Assembly: GCF_001654495.1 (NCBI RefSeq)
Contig: NZ_CP015849.1
Coordinates: 6,551,001 to 6,615,000 of the forward strand
Reading direction: 5' to 3'
DNA: 64,000 bases
Source: Streptomyces sp. SAT1
GTDB taxonomy: Bacteria > Actinomycetota > Actinomycetes > Streptomycetales > Streptomycetaceae
Shown: piece by piece, positions 18,650 to 27,458 of the stretch
Numbering within the stretch: the first letter of the stretch is position 1
How the letters are laid out: each line of letters starts with the position of its first letter
The notes under the pieces: model-generated
What the model was told of the DNA's origin: nothing
What the model saw: the letters and a program-made list of their open reading frames with translations, nothing else
Databases searched by the model: none
Position numbers and translations under genes: made by a program

Positions 18650-19438
18650 ATGAGCACCACCACCCCCGCGCACCCCGCCCCCGGCCACGCCACCGAGTTC
18701 GCCGGCCGCACCGCCCTCGTCACCGGCGCCGCCTCCGGCATCGGCCTGGCCACCGCCCGCCGCCTCGGCGCCGGCGGCGCGCGCCTCGTCATCGCGGACC
18801 ACGACGCCGAGGGCGCCGAGCGGGCCGCCGCGGAGCTGGCCGCCGAGGGCGTCGAGGCCGCCGCCGTGCGCACCGACGTCACCCGGCCCGAGTCCGTCGA
18901 GGCGGCGGTCGCCTTCGCGCAGGACACCTTCGGCGCCCTGCACCTGGCCGTGAACAACGCCGGGATCTCCGGCCCCAGCGCCCCGACCGGCGCCTACGAC
19001 ATCGACGCCTACCAGCGGGTCGTCCGCACCAACCTGGACGGCGTCTTCTACTCGCTGCGCTACGAACTGCCCGCGCTGGAGGCGGCCGGCGGCGGCGCGA
19101 TCGTCAACGTGGCCTCCATCCTCGGCTCCGTCGGCTTCGCCGGTTCCCCCGCCTACGTCGCCGCCAAGCACGGCGTGGTCGGCCTGACGAAGACGGCCGC
19201 CGCCGAGTACGCGGCCCGCGGCATCCGCGTCAACGCGGTCGGCCCCGGCTTCATCGAGACCCCGCTGCTCGACGGCATGGAGGAGACCGCCCGCCGCGCC
19301 CTCGTCGGACGGCACCCCGCCGGGCGCCTCGGCCGGGCCGAGGAGGTCGCCGAACTCATCGCCTTCCTGCTCAGCGACCGCGCCTCCTACGTCCACGGCG
19401 GCTACCACCTGGTCGACGGCGCCTACACCGCCGTCTGA
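18650..19438 (+). CDS. SDR family oxidoreductase
   Basis: A classical 262-residue short-chain dehydrogenase with the cofactor motif TGAASGIG (25-32), NNAG (102-105) and the catalytic Ser156, Tyr169 and Lys173 (PAYVAAK). An acidic residue after the second strand (IADHD) favours NAD over NADP. It lies between the TetR regulator and a zinc alcohol dehydrogenase in one operon, suggesting sequential interconversion of an alcohol and carbonyl compound. The substrate is unknown. Confidence 0.92.
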   Translation: MSTTTPAHPAPGHATEFAGRTALVTGAASGIGLATARRLGAGGARLVIADHDAEGAERAAAELAAEGVEAAAVRTDVTRPESVEAAVAFAQDTFGALHLAVNNAGISGPSAPTGAYDIDAYQRVVRTNLDGVFYSLRYELPALEAAGGGAIVNVASILGSVGFAGSPAYVAAKHGVVGLTKTAAAEYAARGIRVNAVGPGFIETPLLDGMEETARRALVGRHPAGRLGRAEEVAELIAFLLSDRASYVHGGYHLVDGAYTAV

Positions 19439-19478
19439 GCCCGCCGGGCCACGCAGACCACAGGAGGAAGGAACTTCC

Positions 19479-20519
19479 ATGAAGGCACTCCAGTACCGCA
19501 CCGTCGGCGCCCCGCCCGAGGTCGTCACCGTCCCCGATCCCGAGCCCGGCCCCGGCCAGATCCTGCTGAAGGTCACCGCCGCCGGTGTGTGCCACTCCGA
19601 CATCGCCGTGATGAGCCGCCCGGCCGAGGCGCTCTCCTTCCCGCTGCCGCTCACCCTCGGCCACGAGGGCGTGGGCACGGTCGCGGCGCTCGGCGCCGGG
19701 GTGACCGGACTCGCCGAGGGCGACCAGGTCGCCGTGTACGGGCCCTGGGGCTGCGGCGCCTGCCCCAAGTGCGCCGAGGGCAAGGAGAACTACTGCCTGC
19801 GCGCCGGCGCGCTCGGCATCCGCCCGCCCGGCCTCGGCGCCCCCGGCGCGATGGCCGAGTACCTGCTCGTCGACGACGCCAGGCACCTGGTCCCGCTGGA
19901 CGGCCTCGACCCGGTTGCCGCGGTCCCGCTGACCGACGCGGGCCTCACGCCGTACCACGCGGTCAAGCGGGCGCTGCCCCGCCTCGTGCCGGGCTCCACC
20001 GCCGTGGTGATCGGCGCCGGCGGCCTCGGACACGTCGCCGTGCAGCTGCTGCGGGCGCTGTCCCCGGCCCGGGTGGTCGCCCTCGACATCAGTGAGGACA
20101 AGCTGCGGCTGGCCCGCGAGGTCGGGGCGCACGAGACGGTCAGGTCCGACGAGCGGGCCGCCGCCGCGGTCCGCGAACTGACCGGCGGGCTGGGCGCCGA
20201 GGCCGTGTTCGACTTCGTCGGCGCCGCGCCGACCGTCGCCACCGCAGGGGCCGTGGCCGCCGTCGAGGGCGAGATCTCCGTCGTCGGCCTCGGCGGCGGG
20301 GCGCTGCCCGTCGGCTTCGGCCGGCTGCCGCACGAGGTCACGGTCAGCTCCCCGTACTGGGGCAGCCGCGGTGAACTCGCCGAGGTGCTGGCCCTGGCCC
20401 GCTCCGGCGCGCTGTCGGTGCACACGGAGACCTTCACACTCGACGAGGCACCGCTCGCCTACGAACGGCTGCACGCGGGCCGCATCGACGGGCGCGCGGT
20501 GGTCCTGCCCAACGGCTGA
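19479..20519 (+). CDS. Zinc-dependent NAD(P) alcohol dehydrogenase
   Basis: A 346-residue medium-chain dehydrogenase. Catalytic zinc ligands are Cys38 and the GHE motif (His61-Glu62). The structural zinc loop is complete (Cys92, Cys95, Cys98, Cys106). The Rossmann motif is VIGAGGLGHVAVQ, followed by an acidic VALDIS that favours NAD. The ATG at 19479 follows AGGAGGAA. It completes the TetR-SDR-ADH operon. It is convergent with the encapsulin gene, with only 12 bases between stops. Confidence 0.92.
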   Translation: MKALQYRTVGAPPEVVTVPDPEPGPGQILLKVTAAGVCHSDIAVMSRPAEALSFPLPLTLGHEGVGTVAALGAGVTGLAEGDQVAVYGPWGCGACPKCAEGKENYCLRAGALGIRPPGLGAPGAMAEYLLVDDARHLVPLDGLDPVAAVPLTDAGLTPYHAVKRALPRLVPGSTAVVIGAGGLGHVAVQLLRALSPARVVALDISEDKLRLAREVGAHETVRSDERAAAAVRELTGGLGAEAVFDFVGAAPTVATAGAVAAVEGEISVVGLGGGALPVGFGRLPHEVTVSSPYWGSRGELAEVLALARSGALSVHTETFTLDEAPLAYERLHAGRIDGRAVVLPNG

Positions 20520-20531
20520 GCGGCGGGCCCC

Positions 20532-21347
20532 TCAGGAGGTGAGCGCCACCACGGCCTCGTCCGTGTAGACGAGGAACGTCAGCGTCTGCCGGAAGTACAG
20601 CTCGATCGCCTGCGCGTCGTGGGCGGTGTAGCCGATCGCGAGATCCTGGCCGAGCCGCAGCTCGAAGTCACCGCCCCGGGTGGACACCAGGAAGGCGCCG
20701 TCCACGGCGGGCGCCCAGATGGGCGGCCCGTCCAGGAGCCGGCTCAGATGCGCGGCGATCGGGTAGCCGTGGTCGGACGTCTCGTTCACCGCCGTGTACG
20801 GGTCGGCGCCCAGCACCAGCGCGTACGGACCGGCGACCCCGGCCAGCCGCAGCGTCGTCAGGGCGTGGCTGACCGCGTCCGGGTAGTCGCGCGGCTCCGC
20901 CGGCAGGCTCACCACCGGATTGGAGGTGCGCCTGCGCAGCCCGTCGATGCCCGCCGCCGCGTACCCCTCGAAGACGGCACGGTCCTCCGCGAACGCCATG
21001 GCGCGCGCCGCGTCCTTCACCGGCTGCCAGTCGGAGTCCTGCGCGCCGCGCTCCACGTCGTCCACCGCGTCCCGGGTGACCTTGAAGGGGACGCGCAGCT
21101 CGACGAGGGGCTGCACCTGGCGCAGCCGCGCGGTCACGCCCTGCGCGGGCGCCTCGATGGCGGTGAGGTGGCCGGTGCCCACCGCCGCCAGCGCCGGTCC
21201 CTCGGGCCCGGTCACGTCCACGGCGCGCCGGCCGCCGACGTTGCGCTGGAAGGTGCGGCGGGCCTCGTCCTCGATCTGGGCCCACGCCTCGGGCGTGATC
21301 GGGGCGAGTTCGCGGTGGAGGTTGGTCATGGCGGTGGGCGTGGACAT
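20532..21347 (-). CDS. Encapsulin nanocompartment shell protein, family 1
   Basis: The 271-residue shell protein has the HK97-like encapsulin features: an N-terminal NLHRELAPITPEAWAQIEDE helix that binds cargo peptides, WQPVKDAARAMAFAEDRAVF in the middle, and YTAHDAQAIELYFRQTLTF at the C-terminus. Sixty or more copies self-assemble into a closed protein shell in the cytoplasm. The ATG at 21347 has a strong AAAGGAG site; the internal ATG at 21329 has none. It starts 4 bases after the stop of the Dyp peroxidase gene, whose C-terminus carries the matching cargo peptide. Confidence 0.95.
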   Translation of the reverse strand: MSTPTAMTNLHRELAPITPEAWAQIEDEARRTFQRNVGGRRAVDVTGPEGPALAAVGTGHLTAIEAPAQGVTARLRQVQPLVELRVPFKVTRDAVDDVERGAQDSDWQPVKDAARAMAFAEDRAVFEGYAAAGIDGLRRRTSNPVVSLPAEPRDYPDAVSHALTTLRLAGVAGPYALVLGADPYTAVNETSDHGYPIAAHLSRLLDGPPIWAPAVDGAFLVSTRGGDFELRLGQDLAIGYTAHDAQAIELYFRQTLTFLVYTDEAVVALTS

Positions 21348-21350
21348 GGA

Positions 21351-22334
21351 TCAGGCTCCTTTCAGACTGCCGATCCCCAGGGAGCCCTCCGCCACGGCGG
21401 TGACCGCGGGCGGGGGCGGCGGGTCGTCGAGGAAGTCGGCGGTGGGGACGTGGAAGAGGCAGCCGGTGACCGCGGTGGAGAAGTCGAGGATCCGGTCGTG
21501 CACGCCGGGCCGGTCGCCGAGGAACATGTTCCGCAGCATCTGCTCGGTCACCGCGGGCGTACGGGCGTAGCCGATGAAGTAGGTGCCGAACTCGCCCTCG
21601 CCGACGCGTCCGAAGGGCATGTTGTCCCGGACGATCTTGCGTTCGGTGCCGTCCTCGTCGGTGACGGTGTTGAGCGCGACATGGGAGTCGACGGGCTTGA
21701 CGTCGTCGGGCATCTCGACGTTGTCCAGCTTGGAGCGGCCGATGACCTTCTCCTGCTCCTCCACCGGCAGCGCCTTCCACGCGGCGAGGTCGTGCAGATA
21801 CTTCTGGACGACGACGTAGCTGCCGCCCGCGAAGTCCGGGTCCTCCTCGCCGATGTGGACGGCGTCCAGGGCCAGGCGCCCCTCCGGGTTCTCGCTGCCG
21901 TCGACGAAACCGAGCAGGTCGCGCTCGTCGAACGACTTGAAGCCGTGCACCTCGTCCACGACCGTGACGGCGCCGCTGAGGCGCTCACCGATCAGCTGGG
22001 CCATCTCGAAGCACAGGTCCATGCGCCGGGAGCGCAGATGGAAGAGGAGGTCGCCCGGCGTGGAGGGCGCGTGGTGCCGGGCTCCGGTGAGCGGCACGAA
22101 GGGGTGCAGCTCGCGGGGGCGGGGGCCGTCGAAGAGGCGGTCCCAGGCGGTGGAGCCGATGCCGACGACACAGGTGAGGTCGTCGTCCGGGGCGCGGAAC
22201 CCCACCGACCGTTTCAGCCCGGCCACATCCGGGAGCAGATCGCGGACGACCGCCTCACCACCGGAGACGATGGTGCAGACGAGGAACAGGGCGGATCTGG
22301 CGGGCGGGGCGATCACGGACTGCGGCTCGACCAC
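21351..22334 (-). CDS. Dyp-type heme peroxidase, encapsulin cargo
   Basis: A 327-residue dye-decolorising peroxidase. The distal Asp145 lies in the GFVDGSENP motif, the proximal heme ligand His218 in VDSHVALN, and Arg236 in IVRDNMPFG. The final residues (GSLGIGSLKGA) are the classic encapsulin targeting peptide, preceded by a Pro-rich linker (DDPPPPPAV), so the enzyme is packed inside the shell encoded just downstream. It begins at GTG 22332-22334 with GGAGG 8 bases upstream. The pair probably protects against peroxide or oxidises an unknown substrate. The promoter region carries tandem 19-bp repeats. Confidence 0.96.
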   Translation of the reverse strand: MVEPQSVIAPPARSALFLVCTIVSGGEAVVRDLLPDVAGLKRSVGFRAPDDDLTCVVGIGSTAWDRLFDGPRPRELHPFVPLTGARHHAPSTPGDLLFHLRSRRMDLCFEMAQLIGERLSGAVTVVDEVHGFKSFDERDLLGFVDGSENPEGRLALDAVHIGEEDPDFAGGSYVVVQKYLHDLAAWKALPVEEQEKVIGRSKLDNVEMPDDVKPVDSHVALNTVTDEDGTERKIVRDNMPFGRVGEGEFGTYFIGYARTPAVTEQMLRNMFLGDRPGVHDRILDFSTAVTGCLFHVPTADFLDDPPPPPAVTAVAEGSLGIGSLKGA

Positions 22335-22385
22335 GGAGCGTGCCTCCAGGCTGATGGCGGGAGTACTGCCGGATTCTCGTGCTGC

Positions 22386-22423
22386 GTGCTGTCCTGCGGA
22401 CTCTGTGCTGTCCTGCGGACTCT
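22386..22423. repeat. Perfect tandem 19-bp repeat upstream of the Dyp-encapsulin operon
   Basis: Two identical 19-bp units (22386-22404, 22405-22423) each contain the small palindrome GTCC-N3-GGAC. They lie 52 bases upstream of the peroxidase start, where an operator would be expected. The rest of the 182-bp gap to the DUF488 gene shows only GC-rich inverted repeats. Confidence 0.65.
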
Positions 22424-22516
22424 ACTGTCCGGGCCCGGTGGCCGCTGTGGACGGGCCGGACGGGAGCGGGGCGCATAACCTGGCACCTGAGCCCGCCGCG
22501 CGCCCTGGGCCAGGGC

Positions 22517-22882
22517 CTAGCGTCCGGCGTGGTTCAGCCAGTCGGCGAGGACCGCGGCCTCACTGTGGTCCACGTCCTTGGTGGCCGTCAGCAGCGTGAG
22601 CCTGCCGTGGGCCGCCAGGTCGTGCAGATGCTCGGCGGCGGAGTGGTGGTCGGGGTCGCCCAGCTCGGCGACGTAACGGCGGCGGAACTCGGTGAAGCGG
22701 TCCGGATCATGGTGATACCAGCGGCGCAGGTCGGTCGAGGGCGCGATGTCCCGCAGCCACTCGTCCCAGCGGGCGTCCTCCTTGCTCACCCCCCGGGGCC
22801 ACAGGCGGTCCACCAGCACCCGCGTGCCGTCCCGCGGCGAGGCGTCCTCGTAGATCCTGCGGCAGCTGACCCGTCCGGACAT
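22517..22882 (-). CDS. DUF488 family protein
   Basis: A 121-residue protein with the DUF488 signature: RIYEDASPRDGTRVLVDRLW, then PRGVSKEDARWDEWLRDIAPS, then LRRWYHHDPDRFTEFRRRY, and a final LTLLTATKDVDHSEAAVLADW. The function of the family is not established. The start ATG is preceded by GAGGAGGTACC. It is transcribed divergently from the molybdopterin oxidoreductase and in the same direction as the Dyp-encapsulin operon, 182 bases away from it, so it is probably a separate unit. Confidence 0.88.
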   Translation of the reverse strand: MSGRVSCRRIYEDASPRDGTRVLVDRLWPRGVSKEDARWDEWLRDIAPSTDLRRWYHHDPDRFTEFRRRYVAELGDPDHHSAAEHLHDLAAHGRLTLLTATKDVDHSEAAVLADWLNHAGR

Positions 22883-22899
22883 GGCGGTACCTCCTCGTC

Positions 22900-22993
22900 G
22901 AACCGAGAGCCCCGTAGAACGAACCGAGAGTCCCGTCGAACGTAGAACACCACGGAGCATCCCGCAGAACGTCCCGCAGAACGTCCGCAGAAC
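22900..22993. repeat. Degenerate AGAAC-rich tandem repeats in the divergent DUF488/FdhF region
   Basis: A pair of about 21-bp units beginning GAACCGAGAG is followed by three short head-to-tail units ending CCGCAGAAC (22959-22970, 22971-22982, 22983-22993). The last unit abuts the AGGGAG ribosome site of the oxidoreductase gene. A similar AGAAC-type repeat recurs at 29401-29465. Confidence 0.55.
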
Positions 22994-23004
22994 AGGGAGT
23001 ACCC

Positions 23005-25341
23005 ATGACCGACCAGAGGACCCCGGCGCAGTCCGCCGACGCCCCTGCCGAGGACGCCCCGGACCAGCGGGCTCCGGAGTTCCGCCCCTACCACCACCCG
23101 GCGGCGGGCTGGGGCGCGGCCAAGAGCGTCTCCCGCTTCCTGCTGCGCGAACGCGAGTTCGTCGACGGGCCGCGCGCCGTCCAGCGCATGAACCACGAGG
23201 GGGAGGGCTTCGACTGCCCCGGATGCGCCTGGCCGGACGACCTCAAGGGGCTGCGGCTCGACATCTGCGAGAACGGCATCAAACACGTCTCCTGGGAGAT
23301 GACCCACCATCGGGTCGGCCCGGAGTTCTTCGCGGCGCACACCGTCACCGAGCTGTCCTCCTGGAGCGACGAGCAACTGGAACGCCAGGGCCGGCTGACC
23401 CACCCCATGAGCTACGACCCGGACACCGACACCTATGTGCCGATCTCCTGGAAGGACGCGTTCGCCCTGGTGGGACGCACCCTGCGCGAACTGGACAGCC
23501 CGCACCGGGCCACGTACTACACCTCCGGGCGGCTCGGGAACGAGGCGACCTTCCTCTACCAGCTCATGGCACGCGAGCTGGGCACGAACAACCTGCCCGA
23601 CTGCTCCAACATGTGCCACGAGGCCAGCGGCCGCGCTCTCCAGGCCGCGCTCGGCACCGGCAAGGGCACGGCCGACCTCAAGGACTGGGAGGTCGCCGAC
23701 GCCCTGTTCATCCTCGGGGTCAACGCCGCCTCCAACGCCCCGCGGATGCTCACTTCGCTCGCCGAGGCGCACAAGCGCGGCGCGAAGATCGTGCACATCA
23801 ATCCGCTCGTGGAGGCCGCGGCGACCCGCACGATCATCCCGCACGACTTCGTCGACATGGCGCTGTTCCGGTCCACCCCGACCAGCTCGCTCAACATCCA
23901 GCCGCGCATCGGCGGCGACATGGCCCTGCTGCGCGGCATGGCCAAGGCCGTGCTCGCCGAGGCGGAGACCGACCCGAAGGCGCTCGACCGGGAGTTCATC
24001 GACCGGTACACCACGGGCTTCGACGCCTACCGGGCGCTCGTGGAGGCCACGCCGTGGGAGGAGATCGAGCGGCAGAGCGGTGTCGCCCGCGCCGACATCG
24101 CCAAGGCCGCCCGCGTCTACTGCGAGGCCGACCGGAGCATCTTCAGCTGGTGCCTGGGGATCACCCAGCACGAACACGGAGTGGACACCGTCCGGGAGAT
24201 CGTCAACCTGCTGCTGCTCCGCGGCAACCTGGGCCGCGAGGGCGCCGGTCCGTCGCCGGTGCGCGGCCACAGCAACGTACAGGGCAACCGCACCTGCGGC
24301 ATCGACCACCGCCCGCCCCCGGAGTTCCTGGACCGTCTGGCGAAGGCGTGCGCCATCGAACCGCCCCGCGAACACGGCCTGGACACCGTGCGCAGCATCG
24401 AGGCGATGCACCGCGGCGAGGTGACGGTCTTCGTCGGCATGGGCGGCAACTTCGCGCTGGCCGCCCCGGACACGGCGTACACCGCCGAGGCGCTGCGGCG
24501 GTGCGAACTGACCGTGCAGGTCAGCACCAAGCTCAACCGCAGCCATCTGGTGCACGGCCGCCGGGCGCTCATCCTGCCCTGCCTGGGCCGCACCGAGAAG
24601 GACCTCCAGAAGGCCGGCAAGCAGGCCACCTCGGTCGAGGACTCCATGAGCATGGTCCACCTCTCCCTCGGAATGAAGCGGCCCGCCTCGCCCCACCTGC
24701 TCTCCGAACCGGCCGTCATCGCCGGAATGGCGCGCGCCGCCCTGCCCGACAGCGACACCCCCTGGGAGTGGTACGTCGAGGACTACGACCGCATCCGCGA
24801 CACCATGGCACGGGCCCTGGAGGGGTTCGAGGACTTCAACCGGCGCGTCCGTCTCCCGCTCGGCTTCCGCATCAAGCAGCCCGCCCGGGAACTCGTCTTC
24901 CGTACGGCCTCGGGCCGCGCGGAGTTCTCCGCCGCCGGACTCCCCGACGTCGTACCGGCCGACGGCGTGCTCAAGCTCGGCACGATGCGCTCCCACGACC
25001 AGTGGAACACCACGATCTACTCCGCCGACGACCGCTACCGCGGGATCAAGAACCTGCGCACCCTGATCTTCATGAACGCCCAGGACATGCGCGACCGCGG
25101 GCTCGCGCTCTTCGACGAGGTCGACATCACCAGCACGGCGCGGGACGGCTCGACCCGCAGCGTCCACCGCTACAAGGCCGTCCCGTACGACATCCCGCGC
25201 GGCTGCGCCGCCGGGTACATGCCGGAGCTGAACGTCCTGTGCGCCATCGGCGACCACAGCACCCAGAGCGACCAGCCGCTGATGAAGAACGTGGACGTGA
25301 CCGTGCGGCCGTCGGGGACGGGGGACCGCACGGCCGGGTGA
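23005..25341 (+). CDS. FdhF/YdeP family molybdopterin oxidoreductase
   Basis: A 778-residue protein of the formate-dehydrogenase-alpha-like YdeP family. Visible segments include FDCPGCAWPD near residue 70, the cofactor region SNMCHEASGRALQAALGTGK near residue 205 and GHSNVQGNRTCGIDHRPP near residue 430. The C-terminal molybdopterin dinucleotide-binding domain contains TMRSHDQWNTTIYS and ends near GDHSTQSDQPL. A full N-terminal 4Fe-4S CxxCxxxC motif is not seen, which is normal for YdeP proteins. The ATG at 23005 follows AGGGAG. No small subunit is adjacent. YdeP homologues are linked to acid or anaerobic stress; the reaction is unproven. Confidence 0.92.
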   Translation: MTDQRTPAQSADAPAEDAPDQRAPEFRPYHHPAAGWGAAKSVSRFLLREREFVDGPRAVQRMNHEGEGFDCPGCAWPDDLKGLRLDICENGIKHVSWEMTHHRVGPEFFAAHTVTELSSWSDEQLERQGRLTHPMSYDPDTDTYVPISWKDAFALVGRTLRELDSPHRATYYTSGRLGNEATFLYQLMARELGTNNLPDCSNMCHEASGRALQAALGTGKGTADLKDWEVADALFILGVNAASNAPRMLTSLAEAHKRGAKIVHINPLVEAAATRTIIPHDFVDMALFRSTPTSSLNIQPRIGGDMALLRGMAKAVLAEAETDPKALDREFIDRYTTGFDAYRALVEATPWEEIERQSGVARADIAKAARVYCEADRSIFSWCLGITQHEHGVDTVREIVNLLLLRGNLGREGAGPSPVRGHSNVQGNRTCGIDHRPPPEFLDRLAKACAIEPPREHGLDTVRSIEAMHRGEVTVFVGMGGNFALAAPDTAYTAEALRRCELTVQVSTKLNRSHLVHGRRALILPCLGRTEKDLQKAGKQATSVEDSMSMVHLSLGMKRPASPHLLSEPAVIAGMARAALPDSDTPWEWYVEDYDRIRDTMARALEGFEDFNRRVRLPLGFRIKQPARELVFRTASGRAEFSAAGLPDVVPADGVLKLGTMRSHDQWNTTIYSADDRYRGIKNLRTLIFMNAQDMRDRGLALFDEVDITSTARDGSTRSVHRYKAVPYDIPRGCAAGYMPELNVLCAIGDHSTQSDQPLMKNVDVTVRPSGTGDRTAG

Positions 25342-25363
25342 CCGGGCGGCAAAGGGTCGTGGC

Positions 25364-27223
25364 TCACCCGGGCGGGTGCGAGAGGAGCCGCTCCAGCAGC
25401 AGGTAGCCGCGCCGCTCCGCGGCGGCGAGCAGGGCCGGGTCGATCCCGGCCTGCCACAGCTCGCCCGCCGCGGCGTCGTCCGCCTCGCGCAGCTCCACCA
25501 CGGCCTCGGCCAGCCGCACCGGCAGCGCCGCGGGCGGCGGCCCCGCGGCACCGGCCAGCACTTCCTCCGCCTGCCGCGTGGCGCGGGCGCACGCGGCCAG
25601 CGCGTGCTCCACGCGTACGGCGGCGTGGTCGTCGACCACCAGCACCGCGCAGGCCAGGCCCACCGCGATGCCCAGGAGACTGGCGAGGGCCCGGTCCTGG
25701 ACGAGCGCGCCGGCGGGGGCGGGAGCCGCCAGTTCGCTCAGCAGCAGCGCCAGTGGCGTCAGGAAGACGACGCCGAGGCCGTAGTTGAGGACCACCACGC
25801 ATTCGAGCAGGAACTCCAGGACCACGATCACCAGCACGAGGACCACCGGGTCCGGGCGCGCGCCCAGCACCCCGAGCGCGAGCAGCAGCCCCAGCACCGT
25901 CCCCAGGGTCCGCTGGACGGCACGCTGCGCGGTCGTACGGATGTTGACCGAGTGCAGCACGGCGGCGGCCGAGATCGCCGCCCAGTAGCCGTGCCCCAGG
26001 CCGAGCCCGAGCGCCAGGGCGCCCGCCACCCCGGTCCCCAGCACCATACGCAGCGCGGGCACCACCCGCACCGAGCGGTGCACGGGCCCGGCGAGCCGCG
26101 GCCCCGCGAACAGCTCACCGGCCCGGCGCGTGGAGTCGGGCGAGGCCGGCTCGGGGTCCCCGCCCGCGGTGCGCGCGGCGGAAGAGGGCGGGGCAGCGTC
26201 CGCGTCCGCCTCCGCGTACGGCGTCGGCAAGCCGGGCAGCAGCTCCGGCCGGGCCCGGCGCCGGTCCGCGAGCAGCCGCGCCTGGCGCCGCAGCAGCTCC
26301 GCCGACTCGGCCCCCTTCGGCGGCGGCCGGCTCGCGGAGCCGATCAGCAGCGACCAGGACACGTCGGCCAGCCGGACGCAGACATCGGTCCCGTCCATCC
26401 TGTCCGGGCCGGTGCGCGCCCCGGCTCCGGGCGGACCGAGGCCGAGGGACCGGTGCGCGGGCGGCGCGAGACCGAGGCAGTGGTACGCGTGCAGCACAGC
26501 CACCGTCGACCGGTGCCGCTCCCGTCCCGCCGCACCCCGCGGATCCGCCCCGTCCGTATCGGTCGCCGTCGCCGTCAGCAGCCGGGCGAGCGCGCGCAGG
26601 GCGGCGGCCACGGCGAGCCGCTGCGGCCGGTCCGGATGGACGTACCGGCCCGCGACGGCCGTCCCCCAGGCGACCGCCGCGGCGGCCGCGGCCAGCCCGG
26701 TCCGGGGCAGGACGTCGGTGAACGCGGCCGGGCTCTCGGCGGCCACCGCGAAGGAGAAGAGCAGCAGCACCGCGCCGAGCCCGCCCAGCCGCGCCGCGTC
26801 GCACGTGAACTTCGCCGCCCCGGCGACCGCTGCCGTGGCCGCCACCACCAGGACGGCACCCGTCCCGCCCGCCCGCGGACGGACCAGGGCCGCCAGTGTC
26901 AGGCCGGAGCCCACACACGCGGTCATGGCGAGCGCGACCCACGCCAGCACGCGGGCCCGGCGCGGATAGGGCAGATTGCGCCCGAACGTGGTGGTGAAGG
27001 AGCCGAGCATCGCGTACACGGCGAGATCCGGGCGTCCGGCGAGCACGATCGGCAGGGCGACCAGCGCCATGGCCAGGGCCGCCCGCAGGGCGAACACCAG
27101 GGCCCCGTCCACCCGGCGCACGGCCAGTGCCCCGCGTGGCGAGAGCACCCGCGCCACTGCGGCGACCGCGCGGCCTGCCTCACCTCCACCTCCGGGATCC
27201 ATCGGCCTCAGCATCTGTCGCAT
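25364..27223 (-). CDS. FUSC family integral membrane protein
   Basis: A protein of about 619 residues with two similar membrane halves. Hydrophobic helices cluster around residues 40-190 (ALRAALAMALVALPIVLAG and following) and 360-500 (LRMVLGTGVAGALALGLGLG and following), separated by soluble linkers. This layout fits the fusaric acid resistance/aromatic acid exporter superfamily. The motif RTTAQRAVQRTLGTVLG in the second half is typical. The start is uncertain: ATG 27223, 27214 and 27202 are all in frame, and 27202 has GAGG very close upstream. It is divergent from a TetR-controlled promoter and might be under the same control. Confidence 0.8.
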   Translation of the reverse strand: MRQMLRPMDPGGGGEAGRAVAAVARVLSPRGALAVRRVDGALVFALRAALAMALVALPIVLAGRPDLAVYAMLGSFTTTFGRNLPYPRRARVLAWVALAMTACVGSGLTLAALVRPRAGGTGAVLVVAATAAVAGAAKFTCDAARLGGLGAVLLLFSFAVAAESPAAFTDVLPRTGLAAAAAAVAWGTAVAGRYVHPDRPQRLAVAAALRALARLLTATATDTDGADPRGAAGRERHRSTVAVLHAYHCLGLAPPAHRSLGLGPPGAGARTGPDRMDGTDVCVRLADVSWSLLIGSASRPPPKGAESAELLRRQARLLADRRRARPELLPGLPTPYAEADADAAPPSSAARTAGGDPEPASPDSTRRAGELFAGPRLAGPVHRSVRVVPALRMVLGTGVAGALALGLGLGHGYWAAISAAAVLHSVNIRTTAQRAVQRTLGTVLGLLLALGVLGARPDPVVLVLVIVVLEFLLECVVVLNYGLGVVFLTPLALLLSELAAPAPAGALVQDRALASLLGIAVGLACAVLVVDDHAAVRVEHALAACARATRQAEEVLAGAAGPPPAALPVRLAEAVVELREADDAAAGELWQAGIDPALLAAAERRGYLLLERLLSHPPG

Positions 27224-27270
27224 GTCCGGGCACGTCAAAACCTTCCGGGGTGGACCGACCGGATCCGGTG

Positions 27271-27348
27271 AGGGAGAACGTTCGGTCTTGACAAGGCGGA
27301 GCACGCTTGCCAGGCTCAAGGGAAGAGGGAGAACGTTCGTTCTCCCTC
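27271..27348 (+). promoter_or_regulatory. Promoter flanked by TetR-type operators
   Basis: A -35 TTGACA (27288-27293) and -10 CAGGCT (27311-27316) have the ideal 17-bp spacing. An operator-like sequence AGGGAGAACGTTCGGTCT (27271-27288) overlaps the -35. A longer dyad with perfect 11-bp arms (27325-27335 and 27338-27348; GAGGGAGAACG and its complement) covers the expected transcription start. A near-identical sequence lies at 29382-29399 before the TetR gene, linking that regulator to this promoter. Confidence 0.7.
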
Positions 27349-27458
27349 GCGGTCTCCGACGCGTTTCCCGCCGCGAACTCCGGCCTCCATCACGTATCGC
27401 CGAATCCGCCGAATCCGCCGAATCCATCGAATTCATGAATCCACCGAAAGGGATCACC

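Noticed and set aside
20505..20536. Small inverted repeat between the convergent alcohol dehydrogenase and encapsulin genes
   Set aside because: Only 5-bp arms overlapping both coding ends; not distinguishable from chance.
22900..22993. Repeat cluster considered as a CRISPR array
   Set aside because: Units are short, degenerate and head-to-tail without spacers, and no cas gene is present.
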